NCBI GenBank assembly: GCA_964590075.1
Contig: CAZPXS010000004.1
Span: 134,141 to 198,140, forward strand
Length of the DNA: 64,000 nucleotides
Direction of reading: 5' to 3'
Source of the DNA: JAGDVO01 sp964590075 [NCBI: uncultured Aquificales bacterium]
GTDB taxonomy: Bacteria > Thermosulfidibacterota > Thermosulfidibacteria > Thermosulfidibacterales
In this document: positions 40,155 to 49,157 of the stretch, piece after piece
Position numbering within the stretch: position 1 is the first letter of the stretch
Layout of the letters: each line of letters begins with the position of its first letter
The notes under the pieces: generated by a model
Told to the model about the DNA's origin: nothing
The model's database searches: none
The model's input: the letters and a program-made list of their open reading frames with translations, nothing else
Program-made: the position numbers and the translations under genes

Positions 40155-41854
40155 AATACCTCCAGCGGATCTATATGATCGAATATGGGAGTCTTTTCAA
40201 TAAGATCCTTAGCAAATATCAGATCCTGTAGTTTTATCTCTTTATCTCTTATCCATGTGTTTATTATTTTTGCCAGTTTTTTGAAGTTGTTGTAGTGGGT
40301 TGAGAATCTTGCCTCGGCATAATCCTTAGCCGAGAAGGTGGTTATGAGAAACTGCCAGTCCGATGCGGTAAGTAACAAAAACTCCTTAACAAATTGTTTT
40401 AAAATATCTTGTATTAGTGGATCCACAGATTCTCTCTCTAATTTTACTTTTTCTAGGGTTTCGAAGAGGATATCTTCACATTCATAGATTCTTTCCCATG
40501 TCCACTTTGTCATTTCGTTTAGCCATATATAGTGGAAACCACCTTCACCCCAGGAACCCTCTGGTAACATTATAACCTCTTCCGGAGGAAATTGCGTGTA
40601 GTATTCAGGAAATGTGGTTAACTCTATGTCTTCATCGTTATTTATTAGTCTTATAACCTCTTCGAGCCACATTACACCTTCGAACCACCAGTGACCGAAT
40701 AGTTCGGAATCGTACATAGATGTTAGTATCCCAACTTTACCTGTTTTAGAGTGATAATTAAGTAGCACCTCTTTTACGAGTTCTGTAAAGTGTCTTGCAT
40801 GTTCCTTAACGACTTCCCTTGCCTTTGCCGGTTCATAGGGTTCCTTTAGCGCAAGATCGAGTTTACTACCCGTTACCCTCCAGTACTTTATACCACCGGG
40901 GAAGTGTTTTTTATGGAACTCAAGGTATCTAAAGTCTCCTGGATATCCCCATTCCGCACTCCATACCTGTAATGCTGTTTTGGGATCCCTACCGAAACAT
41001 ATAGCTCCGTCCGTCTTACCCTTCGATACTGCGTAATATGGTTTATACAGGCTTTTGGGTTTCTCCTCTTCAAACTCAAAGCTCTTTTCAAACTGTTCCC
41101 AGAGCTTCTTAAGAATCTCAAACCTCGATATATAGGTTCCTATAGGTTTTCCTCCCTCTATGAGATGCTTATCGACAAAGAAAAACTCTATCCCATTTCT
41201 GTTGAGTAACTCCTCTATACCAATCCTTTCGTATTCTGGGTAATCACCGATAGGGGGCTTCCATCTATAGGCCGGTCTATATCCGCACTCTGGTAGCCAT
41301 ATTCCTCTCGGTTTTTCATCGAAGTATTTGAGGAAGCTTTCCACACCTATTTTAATATGAAGGTTTACCGTTTCATCCCTTTTAAATAATGGTAGGTAGC
41401 CGTGGGTTGCACTTGAGGTTATTATGTCTATGTAGCCTTCCTCTTTTAGATTCTTGAAACCAAGAACTATGTCTCTGTTATTTAAATAGAATTCTTCGAG
41501 TATTCCCTGATAGAAGTCAAACCACATGTCGGCAAGTTTAGTAAGAGCTAACTCTCCCTTCTTTTCGAATTCTCTCTTATTTTCCTGAGTGTATCTCAGT
41601 TTCATGTTTACATAGTCGGTAAAGCCTTCTTTGAACTCCTCGGAACTTAGCTGTTCCAGGAGAACTGGTGTAAAACTTACCGTTATCTTAGCCTTTATCC
41701 CATTATTAGCTAGTCTCTTAAGCATGGAAAGTAGTGGTATGTAGGTTTCTACGGCTGCTTCGTATAACCAATCCGTGCCGTGGGGCCATGATCCGTAGTT
41801 GACCACGTAGGGTATGTGGGAGTGTAGAACTATTCCAATTTTACCTTTTTTCAT
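40151..41854 (-). CDS. GH57 1,4-alpha-glucan branching enzyme
   Basis: 567 residues. GH57 signatures: HSHIPYV near the start, nucleophile Glu189 in WLPECGYRP, and acid/base Asp382 in SMYDSELFGHWWFEG, the arrangement of the branching enzymes of Thermococcus and Thermus. Introduces alpha-1,6 branches into glycogen. The C-terminal helical domain (about 430-540) matches the family's. No other glycogen gene is in the window. GH57 is typical of thermophiles. Confidence 0.88.
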   Translation of the reverse strand: MKKGKIGIVLHSHIPYVVNYGSWPHGTDWLYEAAVETYIPLLSMLKRLANNGIKAKITVSFTPVLLEQLSSEEFKEGFTDYVNMKLRYTQENKREFEKKGELALTKLADMWFDFYQGILEEFYLNNRDIVLGFKNLKEEGYIDIITSSATHGYLPLFKRDETVNLHIKIGVESFLKYFDEKPRGIWLPECGYRPAYRWKPPIGDYPEYERIGIEELLNRNGIEFFFVDKHLIEGGKPIGTYISRFEILKKLWEQFEKSFEFEEEKPKSLYKPYYAVSKGKTDGAICFGRDPKTALQVWSAEWGYPGDFRYLEFHKKHFPGGIKYWRVTGSKLDLALKEPYEPAKAREVVKEHARHFTELVKEVLLNYHSKTGKVGILTSMYDSELFGHWWFEGVMWLEEVIRLINNDEDIELTTFPEYYTQFPPEEVIMLPEGSWGEGGFHYIWLNEMTKWTWERIYECEDILFETLEKVKLERESVDPLIQDILKQFVKEFLLLTASDWQFLITTFSAKDYAEARFSTHYNNFKKLAKIINTWIRDKEIKLQDLIFAKDLIEKTPIFDHIDPLEVL

Positions 41855-43128
41855 CTTTCTCCTCCTTTACATTCTAAAAGCACAAGTTTATCCGGAATTT
41901 CAATTCCTTCCTTTATTAAACTACAATCTTTAAAATTATCAATATACTTTTTCTTTGTTATTATAAGCCCATTTTTCTTTTCCTCTATCTTTTCTATGCA
42001 TCTATCAGCATAAAAAACTATTGCTGAATTTTCAGCTTTGTAAAAATAGACGTTACCATTATAGTTTCTAACAGCTTCTTTCACCTTTGGTACAAACCTC
42101 TCCTTTTCGTAGTTTGTTGCTCCTATCACAAAAACTATGAATAGCAAAAAATAAACTGCTATAGCTCTTTTGAAGTACTTAGAATTTATACCATTTGCTA
42201 TTATTATACTATAGGCAGGATAAGAAAATAGTATATAGTGGTGTAGTTTGTTTTTAGATAATGAGTAAAATAACGTTGTAAATAATGCCCATACTACGAT
42301 TAGTCTGAAATTCTCATTATTAAACTTTTCTTTACTTTTTACAAATATCTCTTTCATCTTAGGCAAATACACAATAAAGTTAACTATTATAAGCAAAAAG
42401 AAGAAGTAAAAGGGCATAGGTTGTAGTTTTCTAATTCCTGTAAATCTATATACCTGTTCGAAAAGGAAAAATTTATAAAAATAGTTGTAACCAAATTTAA
42501 TTAGCATAAAGAAATACCAGCTAAATCCGATAATTATAAAAAGTAGTAATCCTTTTATATCAAATAACTTTTTAGTTCTATGATTTATGAAATATACGAT
42601 TGGGCTCAGAAGTGCCACGGGCCCTTTTGTTAGAAAGGCGATAGCGCTAAAGACCCAGGATAGACTGTAGTGTTTTCTCAACATCATTAGTAGTGATAGA
42701 GTCATAAATAGGACAAGGGTCATCTCTGGCACATAGGCGCGGGATTCGATGTAAAAGTGTGGCGTTGCCATTAGGATTATACTTGCTCTAAATGCCGTCT
42801 CATCATCCCCTAGCACGATTTTAGCAATCCTGTATGTACATATTGCTAAAAGAATCCCGGCGATTCCACTTACCAGTCTAAGTGAGAATTCGTTTAGGCC
42901 GAGTATATAGCTTGATATAGCACCTAGCCAGTATAGCATAGGTGGTTTTTCGAATCTTTCCTTACAGTTATAATAGGGCACTACGAAATTTTTGGTACTT
43001 AGCATTATCTTTGTTGCCTGTGCGTTTCTTCCCTCATCAAGCGATGTTAGGTCAATTATCCAGTTAAAGGATATGGATAGTACTATCCCTATGACTATGA
43101 TTAGAACTATTCTTTTCTTCTCATCCAT
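41851..43128 (-). CDS. ArnT/PMT-like integral membrane glycosyltransferase (GT-C, GT83-like)
   Basis: 425 residues, about nine to eleven membrane helices. The first periplasmic loop carries DEGRNAQATKIML and EKPPMLYWLG, the catalytic Asp-Glu and the lipid-phosphate donor-site motif of ArnT/GT83 transferases, which move a sugar from undecaprenyl phosphate to lipid A or another acceptor. The donor sugar is not determinable. AT-rich relative to neighbours. Overlaps the PAP2 gene end by 22 bases; the PAP2 phosphatase could recycle the lipid carrier. Confidence 0.75.
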   Translation of the reverse strand: MDEKKRIVLIIVIGIVLSISFNWIIDLTSLDEGRNAQATKIMLSTKNFVVPYYNCKERFEKPPMLYWLGAISSYILGLNEFSLRLVSGIAGILLAICTYRIAKIVLGDDETAFRASIILMATPHFYIESRAYVPEMTLVLFMTLSLLMMLRKHYSLSWVFSAIAFLTKGPVALLSPIVYFINHRTKKLFDIKGLLLFIIIGFSWYFFMLIKFGYNYFYKFFLFEQVYRFTGIRKLQPMPFYFFFLLIIVNFIVYLPKMKEIFVKSKEKFNNENFRLIVVWALFTTLFYSLSKNKLHHYILFSYPAYSIIIANGINSKYFKRAIAVYFLLFIVFVIGATNYEKERFVPKVKEAVRNYNGNVYFYKAENSAIVFYADRCIEKIEEKKNGLIITKKKYIDNFKDCSLIKEGIEIPDKLVLLECKGGER

Positions 43129-43643
43129 ACTTTATCTATTCTCTTTGCTAGTAAGAAGGAAACTATCGCTACGATGTATCCTGCAACTATGTCAAGGGGG
43201 AAATGATTCCCTGTATAGACTCTCTCATAACCTATAAGGATAGCGTAGGTAAGAGCCAGTATGTATACGATCTTTTTTCTAAACTCATGGGATATGAATA
43301 CAGCTATTGCCATACTAAGCGCAGCATCGCCACTTGGAAAGGAGCCTACCTTGTAATGTTCAACTATGGAATAAACCTTATCGAGGCTCTTTAGTGGTCT
43401 TGGCACAGGGTATAACTTCTTTATAGTAACTACTATTATTCCAAGTATTATTAGTGTTATCACAAGTAGTCTTATGGATTTTGGCCTTTTTAGGTAGGTT
43501 ATTACTAAAGCTATCGGTATGGCGACGTATCCCTTACCCAATAGGTAGAAGTAGCTAAAGAAGGTATCGAGAAAGTTACTCCTTGAATAGTTGATAAGTT
43601 TAAATAGCTCGATGTTTAGCTTGAAATTCTCTATACCATTCAT
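43107..43643 (-). CDS. PAP2-family membrane phosphatase
   Basis: About 178 residues, six helices. Phosphatase motifs: KKLYPVPRP (C1), FPSGDAALS (C2, with Asp where PSGH is usual) and ERVYTGNHFPLDIV (C3). Such enzymes dephosphorylate undecaprenyl pyrophosphate or lipid A-type substrates. ATG 43643 is preferred: the frame's earlier TTG (43679) is the -35 box of a promoter. The Asp in C2 may change activity. First gene of the minus-strand unit that includes the ArnT-like gene. Confidence 0.75.
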   Translation of the reverse strand: MNGIENFKLNIELFKLINYSRSNFLDTFFSYFYLLGKGYVAIPIALVITYLKRPKSIRLLVITLIILGIIVVTIKKLYPVPRPLKSLDKVYSIVEHYKVGSFPSGDAALSMAIAVFISHEFRKKIVYILALTYAILIGYERVYTGNHFPLDIVAGYIVAIVSFLLAKRIDKVWMRRKE

Positions 43644-43650
43644 GTAAACT

Positions 43651-43679
43651 CTTATAGGATCAGTAGTTCTTATTGTCAA
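43651..43679 (-). promoter_or_regulatory. Sigma70-type promoter for the PAP2 gene
   Basis: Minus strand TTGACA (43674-43679), 17-base spacer, TATAAG (43651-43656). The predicted start point (near 43644) almost coincides with ATG 43643, so the message may be leaderless. Confidence 0.6.
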
Positions 43680-43695
43680 CTTTTAGGAGGTACTT

Positions 43696-44826
43696 TTGAG
43701 AAATAGGAAGATAGTGTTATTCGGTGAACCTGGTGTCGGTAAGACCACCCTTACTGAGAGGCTGGTTGCTCTATTGGAGAGAGAGGGTTTTTGTCTTAGA
43801 GGTTTTGTTACAAGAGAGGTTAGGGAAGGGGGAAGAAGGGTAGGGTTTGATATCCGTATGGTTGGTGAAAATTTTGTTCTACCACTTGCAAGAGTTAACG
43901 CAGAAAGTAGGTATAGGGTTGGTAGGTACGGTGTTTTTGTCGAGAACGTAGAGAAAGTAGTTGATAGGTTAAAATCCGTAGTAGGGGATAATGACATTTT
44001 TGTGATAGATGAAGTTGGTAAAATGGAGTTATTCTCGAGGAAATTCAGAGAATTTATTAATGGCATCCTATCCGGGTATAACTTCATATTAACCGTCGGT
44101 TTAATTAAGGATGAGTTAAATAGAAAGCTACTTAGTGATAGGAGATTTTTGAGGGTTCGTGTAGATACCGAAAATAGGAATTATCTTTTAGATAGGCTAC
44201 TCCTAGAGTTTGTGAGAGCTGGAAAACTCATAGTTTTTGAAGGTATAGATGGATGTGGTAAAACTACCATAAGTGCTATGCTCTACGAGGTGCTGAGAAA
44301 GAGGGGCCTACCGGTAGTGTATAGGAGAGAGCCTACCGATGATGGCCCCTACGGTAGGGTTATTAGAGAGAAGATTTATAATGATGAGGTTGATAGAGCT
44401 ATCATTCTTAATCTTTTTCTAAAGGATAGATTGTGGCATGTTGAAAAGGTGATAATACCGGCTCTAAAAAAAGGTGATATTGTCATTCTTGATAGATACT
44501 ATATATCGACCCTTACCTATCAGGGGGCTCAAGGTTTTGATCTTGATGAACTCATGGTAAGGTGTGAGACTATTTCTCCAACACCAGATCTTGTTTACTA
44601 TATCGATGTTCCCTTTGATGTGGCTATGGCTCGCCTTAAAGGTAGAAGTGATATAGCCTATTTTGAGAAGATCGATTTCCTAAATAAGGTTAGTAATATA
44701 TACCAGGAGGTTTTACCTCTCTACAATCATGTTATATTGGATGGTACTCAAGATCCGGATCGTATATTATCGCACCTCCTATCAGATATTCTCTCTCGTA
44801 TATCGCGAGAACCTGACCGGGGGTAG
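43696..44826 (+). CDS. Fusion of THEP1-type NTPase and thymidylate kinase
   Basis: 376 residues, two P-loop kinases in tandem. Residues 1-173: THEP1-like NTPase with Walker A GEPGVGKTT (10-18) and Walker B FVIDEVGKME (102-111). Residues 177-376: thymidylate kinase with EGIDGCGKT (182-190), DRY in LDRYYIS (265-271) and a RLKGR lid region. Tmk makes dTDP; THEP1 hydrolyses nucleoside triphosphates of unclear role. The start is TTG 43696 with AGGAGG upstream. The 3' end overlaps the convergent mnmA by 95 bases. Both domains look intact; no separate tmk is visible here. Confidence 0.85.
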   Translation: MRNRKIVLFGEPGVGKTTLTERLVALLEREGFCLRGFVTREVREGGRRVGFDIRMVGENFVLPLARVNAESRYRVGRYGVFVENVEKVVDRLKSVVGDNDIFVIDEVGKMELFSRKFREFINGILSGYNFILTVGLIKDELNRKLLSDRRFLRVRVDTENRNYLLDRLLLEFVRAGKLIVFEGIDGCGKTTISAMLYEVLRKRGLPVVYRREPTDDGPYGRVIREKIYNDEVDRAIILNLFLKDRLWHVEKVIIPALKKGDIVILDRYYISTLTYQGAQGFDLDELMVRCETISPTPDLVYYIDVPFDVAMARLKGRSDIAYFEKIDFLNKVSNIYQEVLPLYNHVILDGTQDPDRILSHLLSDILSRISREPDRG

Positions 44827-45772
44827 GGGCTCTCACAGGCTTTTCAAATTTAACTCTATAGTAACCGTTCTCTCTCTTAAAATCCTTTATCCTTACAGGC
44901 TCACTTCTATACCTTATCCTTCCGTATGGCTCTTCCCATAGTTCGAGTGGTAGGTGTAGATTTAGATCCTTGATATATATTTCATCTTTATATAGTAGAT
45001 CCTCACTACCTACAAAGACTGTGTTACTTTTTGGATCTAACTTTACCACGTATAGAGGTTTGCCAAAACTTATACCGAATCTTCTCATACCGATTGTGTA
45101 GTTATATATTCCCTCGTGCTCCCCAATTTTCTTATCCTCTTCTATATAGACTATATCTCCCCTTTGGTAACTTCCCACGTGCTCCCTTATGAATTGATTA
45201 ACATCCTTTCCCTCAAGAAAACAGATCTCCTGGGATCCTCTACTATCGAAGTTTAATCCCAACCTTTTATTTACAAACTCGACTACCTCACTTTTTGTCT
45301 TATTTTCCATTGGGAATACCACTTTCTGGATTACCTCTTTTTTTATAAGTGCCAAAAAATAGGATTGTTCCTTAAGTTTGTTTAATCCCTCTTTTAGTAG
45401 AGTATGGTTCTTGTATACTCCTTTACCAACGTAGTGACCGGTTGCTATTAGATCAACGTTAAGTTCCTCAAAGATCTTTTCAAATGCCACTCCAAATTTT
45501 ACCCTTCTATTACACAGACTACATGGGTTGGGTGTAAGACCAGAAGTATACCATCTTATGAATGGCTCTATAACCAAACCTCTAAATTCATCCTTTACGT
45601 CTATTACAAAATGTTCTATCCCTATTATTTCAGCTATTTTTTTGGCTCTTTTGGGAGCCTCATCTGTTATGTTTAGAGTAACACCTATAACCTTATAGCC
45701 CAGATCCTTAAGGATCAGTGCACTTGCAGTACTATCAACACCACCACTTAAAAGGACCGCAATTTTCTTCAT
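44732..45772 (-). CDS. mnmA: tRNA-specific 2-thiouridylase MnmA
   Basis: Makes 2-thiouridine at position 34 of Lys, Glu and Gln tRNAs. 346 residues: PP-loop LLSGGVDST (8-16), catalytic cysteines in NPCSLCNRRVKF and GSQEICFLEG, then a beta-barrel domain ending in APTPGQVLAIYERE. Slightly longer C-terminus than usual. It overlaps the thymidylate kinase gene tail-to-tail by 95 bases, both frames apparently coding. Confidence 0.94.
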   Translation of the reverse strand: MKKIAVLLSGGVDSTASALILKDLGYKVIGVTLNITDEAPKRAKKIAEIIGIEHFVIDVKDEFRGLVIEPFIRWYTSGLTPNPCSLCNRRVKFGVAFEKIFEELNVDLIATGHYVGKGVYKNHTLLKEGLNKLKEQSYFLALIKKEVIQKVVFPMENKTKSEVVEFVNKRLGLNFDSRGSQEICFLEGKDVNQFIREHVGSYQRGDIVYIEEDKKIGEHEGIYNYTIGMRRFGISFGKPLYVVKLDPKSNTVFVGSEDLLYKDEIYIKDLNLHLPLELWEEPYGRIRYRSEPVRIKDFKRENGYYRVKFEKPVRAPTPGQVLAIYEREYLIGGAIIYDPDLEYHPI

Positions 45773-45818
45773 ACCACCCTTTATATATACCTGCTATATT
45801 TTTTCAACCTCATGGTAC

Positions 45819-45848
45819 TTGAAATATGATAAAGATTGTATATATAAT
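45819..45848 (+). promoter_or_regulatory. Sigma70-type promoter for the peroxiredoxin gene
   Basis: TTGAAA (45819-45824), 18-base spacer, TATAAT (45843-45848). The gene's SD AGGAGG lies just ahead of ATG 45884. Confidence 0.65.
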
Positions 45849-45883
45849 ATTAATAGGCAAAAATTTGAAGAGGAGGTGGTAAG

Positions 45884-46489
45884 ATGAGCGTAAGGGTTGG
45901 TCAACCTGCTCCGGATTTTGAGGCAAAGGCTTATTTCCCGAATGGTGAGGTTAAAACAATTAAGTTATCTGACTATCGTGGTAAATGGGTGGTTCTATTC
46001 TTCTATCCCGCTGACTTTACCTTTGTATGTCCTACCGAGCTTGTTGATGTAGCTTTAAAGTACAATGAACTGAAAAATATGGGTGTTGAGGTCTTCGGCA
46101 TAAGTATCGATACTGTTTACGTTCACAAGGTATGGCAGGAGATCGAGCTTTCTAAGCTTGTAGAGGGTGGTTTGCCCTATCCCTTGGTTTGGGATGTGGC
46201 TGGTAAAATAGGTACTCTCTATAACGTTTATGATGAGAATGCTGGAGTGGACTTAAGGGGAACTATAATTATCGATCCCGATGGTATCATTCAGGGTATA
46301 GAGGTTAACAACGCTCCCGTTGGGAGAAATGCTGACGAGCTTGTCCGCAAGATACAGGCATTCCAGTATGTTAGGTCAACGGGTGGTGCTGAGGTTTGTC
46401 CTGCCAAGTGGACTCCCGGTAAGAAGACCCTTAAGCCTGGTATCGATGTTGCAGGTAAGGTCTATAGCGTTTGGAAACCGGAGGAGTAA
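45884..46489 (+). CDS. 2-Cys peroxiredoxin (AhpC/Prx family)
   Basis: Reduces peroxides. 201 residues: peroxidatic Cys49 in FTFVCPTEL and resolving Cys172 in AEVCPAKW, as in typical 2-Cys enzymes. The reductase partner is not nearby. Strong promoter, perfect SD and a terminator make a monocistronic, probably abundant protein. Suggests some oxygen or peroxide exposure. Confidence 0.94.
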   Translation: MSVRVGQPAPDFEAKAYFPNGEVKTIKLSDYRGKWVVLFFYPADFTFVCPTELVDVALKYNELKNMGVEVFGISIDTVYVHKVWQEIELSKLVEGGLPYPLVWDVAGKIGTLYNVYDENAGVDLRGTIIIDPDGIIQGIEVNNAPVGRNADELVRKIQAFQYVRSTGGAEVCPAKWTPGKKTLKPGIDVAGKVYSVWKPEE

Positions 46490-46502
46490 TCGATACAGGG
46501 TA

Positions 46503-46533
46503 GGGGAGGTGAATACCTCCCCGCTTTTTATTT
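46503..46533 (+). terminator. Intrinsic terminator after the peroxiredoxin gene
   Basis: 8-bp stem GGGGAGGT (46503-46510) with ACCTCCCC (46515-46522), loop GAAT, then GC and a T-run. Also lies just past the stop of the minus-strand GGDEF/EAL gene. Confidence 0.88.
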
Positions 46534-46540
46534 AATGGCT

Positions 46541-49078
46541 CTAAATTGGAAGTTCCGGTTTAGGTTTACCTAAGAAGTAACCCTGACCGTAATCCACCCC
46601 GAGCGACCTACAGATCTCCATTATATCTTTATTTTCTATGTATTCAGCAATGGTAGTTATATTCAAATGCTTTGCAAGAAACACCGTACTACCGATAACG
46701 GCTTCCTCTATTTTTCCATTCTTTATTAAACCAAGGACAAACTCACCGTCTATCTTTATAACATCTATTGGTATCATTTTGAGATACTTCATACTGCTAT
46801 AACCTGTTCCAAAATCATCGATACAAAACTTGATATTTAAGTTTTTCAAACTTTTTACAAATTTGCTAATTAATCTAACGTTTTTAATAGTATCTCTTTC
46901 TGTAAGTTCGATAACTATCTTTCTTGGATCAATTTGATACTTTGCTATTAGATCACTAATAGTTGATATAAACTCTGCAACAACCAAAATCTTCGGAGAA
47001 ATATTTATAAAAACGAATTTATCATATTTTTCTTTATTTATTTGTTCGAATGCTTTCTCTATATTAATCATGTCCAGTTTGTTAATGAGGCCTGTTGATT
47101 CTGCTATGTCTATAAATTCACCGGCGGTAACTATTGATCCATCCGGCTTAACTATTCGCATGAGTAATTCGGCTCCTACTACACTCTCTGTTTTTAGATC
47201 AACGATCGGTTGCCAGAAGGGTATTATGTTTTTATCTTCGATTGTCTTTATTAGTAGTTGAGTTTTTTCACTCAACTTTAGTAGAATTTCTTCTATATCT
47301 CTTGGGTCAGGTACTATTATCGTGTTACCTCCCATATCTTGAGCTTTTCTGAGTAGGTTTGATAGTAGTTTTAACCCATCTTCTATGTGGGTGAAGTGGG
47401 AAGGATAACTGATGATGGCAAGAGATACGGTAATATTAATTCTGTGACCCGATGGGGTTATAAAATCTCTTTGGACTATGGTTTCCCTTATCCTTTCCGC
47501 TACGGATTTGGCTTGTTCAATTTCGGTTTCGGGTAGAAGTATACAGATATCGTCGGCACTTAATCTTGCAACTATATCGCTATCCCTTATGGTTTGTTTT
47601 AACATACCAGTGACTTCTTGTAATATTGTATTTCCGTAATCGTGTCCCCATTGGTTGTTGATGAATCTAAAATTATCTATGTCTAAGAGGATAACTGAGA
47701 AGACACTCTTTGTTCTTTTACACTTTTCAATTTCTATATTTGCCAGTTCCAAGAACATTCTATGGTTGTAAAGATGCGTTAATGGGTCTCTTGTGGCGTA
47801 GAATTCTAACTCCTTTGTATATTCAAATAGAGCCCTTACTGAACCCACGAAGTTCATGAGGGAGGATAATACCATTTCTATCGCCATTTCTTTTACAGGA
47901 TCCATTTCATCAAGAGTAACACCGACCCCAACTATACCGCCAACTACAGGATACTTAACGGTTATTTTTTTGGTTCTCAGCTTTATATTGGTCTCAAACT
48001 GTGTTTCGTCCTCAGGGGTATAACAATCAGTATTATCCATTATATTGTGGATAAATTTTACTATCACATAGTTTTCGTATTCTTTTCCTATTTCTTTCTT
48101 AATAAATTCTTCTACTATATTTTTGAATTTTTCTGAAGGTGTTGCTATCCAAAATACTTCTGCTTCAAGGGATTTATCTTCTGCAAAGAATATAGAGAAC
48201 AAGAAGCAAATTCTAACTATCTTGTTGACTTCAGACACAAAGTAATTTATGTAATCCTTCCAGTCTTTAATTAGTTCACTCGTCAATATAAGTTTTTCTA
48301 GTAACTTTACTTGAACTTCAAGAATCTTTTTGTCAGTACTAACATTTTCTATTGCATTAATTAGTGATAGCATGTTACTTATAATTTCTCTAATTTCTTC
48401 GAATACTAATTCTTGACTTTCTATTTCATGTAGCTTCTGCTTAACAATATTTATATCACTATAGTCCTTTATTGTGTGAGAAACATCTTCTATTATTTTG
48501 TAAGGTTTTTCAAACTTTTTGAGTATTAAATATATGATACTGGTTAATAGTGTACTTATTGTAATAATACTTGTCAGTATGCTAGTTAAGATGGAACTTG
48601 TAATTGTCTTCATATATCTGGATAAATTTGTTTCTATCTCGATAATTCCCAATATTGCATTAATTTCCTTTTTGTGACAGGATATACATTCTTCTTTTAT
48701 TATTATTGGATAATGAAAATGAATTGTTCCATTTTCTATTTTATAATTTGGAAGTTTATTTACAATAACTTCTTTCAATCCTGGATGGTTTAAGTCTAAG
48801 TTTCTTATGTCCTTATAGATCATTTTACTATCTTTTTGTGAGAAGGTTTTTAAGATATCGATAATTTCTTCTCTTGTAGCTCCCTTTTGCATGATCTTAT
48901 ACATCATACTAAAGACTTCTTCTACTTTTTCTCTTTCTTCGGCTATTTTTATGTTTTTGAATTTGGCGCTAATTAGTATTGCGCTAAGGATGCTTGATAG
49001 TAGTAAGGAAGTTGTGATAGAGAGAACGATCCACCATATCAAGAAACCACGCAATCTTATCTTCTTCCGAAAGTGCAT
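46541..49078 (-). CDS. Membrane sensor with heme-c motif, degenerate GGDEF and EAL phosphodiesterase domain
   Basis: 845 residues. TM1 about 12-37; periplasmic sensor (38-155) with CISCH at 131-135, a c-type heme site; TM2 about 160-186; a cytoplasmic linker region (190-420) of unclear fold; a GGDEF-fold (about 425-545) where the signature is SADDI (507-511), so cyclase activity is doubtful; EAL domain (about 610-845) with ELL for EAL (Glu637), NISP, DDFGTGYSS (754-762), KIDGEF (775-780) and Glu812, so phosphodiesterase residues are present. Probable c-di-GMP breakdown under redox or gas sensing. AT-rich; divergent from tmRNA. Confidence 0.85.
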   Translation of the reverse strand: MHFRKKIRLRGFLIWWIVLSITTSLLLSSILSAILISAKFKNIKIAEEREKVEEVFSMMYKIMQKGATREEIIDILKTFSQKDSKMIYKDIRNLDLNHPGLKEVIVNKLPNYKIENGTIHFHYPIIIKEECISCHKKEINAILGIIEIETNLSRYMKTITSSILTSILTSIITISTLLTSIIYLILKKFEKPYKIIEDVSHTIKDYSDINIVKQKLHEIESQELVFEEIREIISNMLSLINAIENVSTDKKILEVQVKLLEKLILTSELIKDWKDYINYFVSEVNKIVRICFLFSIFFAEDKSLEAEVFWIATPSEKFKNIVEEFIKKEIGKEYENYVIVKFIHNIMDNTDCYTPEDETQFETNIKLRTKKITVKYPVVGGIVGVGVTLDEMDPVKEMAIEMVLSSLMNFVGSVRALFEYTKELEFYATRDPLTHLYNHRMFLELANIEIEKCKRTKSVFSVILLDIDNFRFINNQWGHDYGNTILQEVTGMLKQTIRDSDIVARLSADDICILLPETEIEQAKSVAERIRETIVQRDFITPSGHRINITVSLAIISYPSHFTHIEDGLKLLSNLLRKAQDMGGNTIIVPDPRDIEEILLKLSEKTQLLIKTIEDKNIIPFWQPIVDLKTESVVGAELLMRIVKPDGSIVTAGEFIDIAESTGLINKLDMINIEKAFEQINKEKYDKFVFINISPKILVVAEFISTISDLIAKYQIDPRKIVIELTERDTIKNVRLISKFVKSLKNLNIKFCIDDFGTGYSSMKYLKMIPIDVIKIDGEFVLGLIKNGKIEEAVIGSTVFLAKHLNITTIAEYIENKDIMEICRSLGVDYGQGYFLGKPKPELPI

Positions 49079-49108
49079 GGTTGTTATTTAAATATATTTT
49101 GCAGAATA

Positions 49109-49139
49109 TTGCAATAGGTTATATTAGGTATAATATAAT
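49109..49139 (+). promoter_or_regulatory. Candidate promoter for tmRNA
   Basis: TTGCAA (49109-49114) and TATAAT (49134-49139) with a 19-base spacer; a second TATAAT overlaps at 49129-49134. The predicted start lies a few bases upstream of the mature 5' end at 49158, which RNase P would trim. Confidence 0.5.
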
Positions 49140-49157
49140 AGATAGAGTAGTTGAAAA

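Noticed and set aside
43644-43679. TTG start for the PAP2 protein
   Set aside because: That TTG is the first three bases of a TTGACA -35 box with a 17-base spacer to TATAAG; the internal ATG is more credible.
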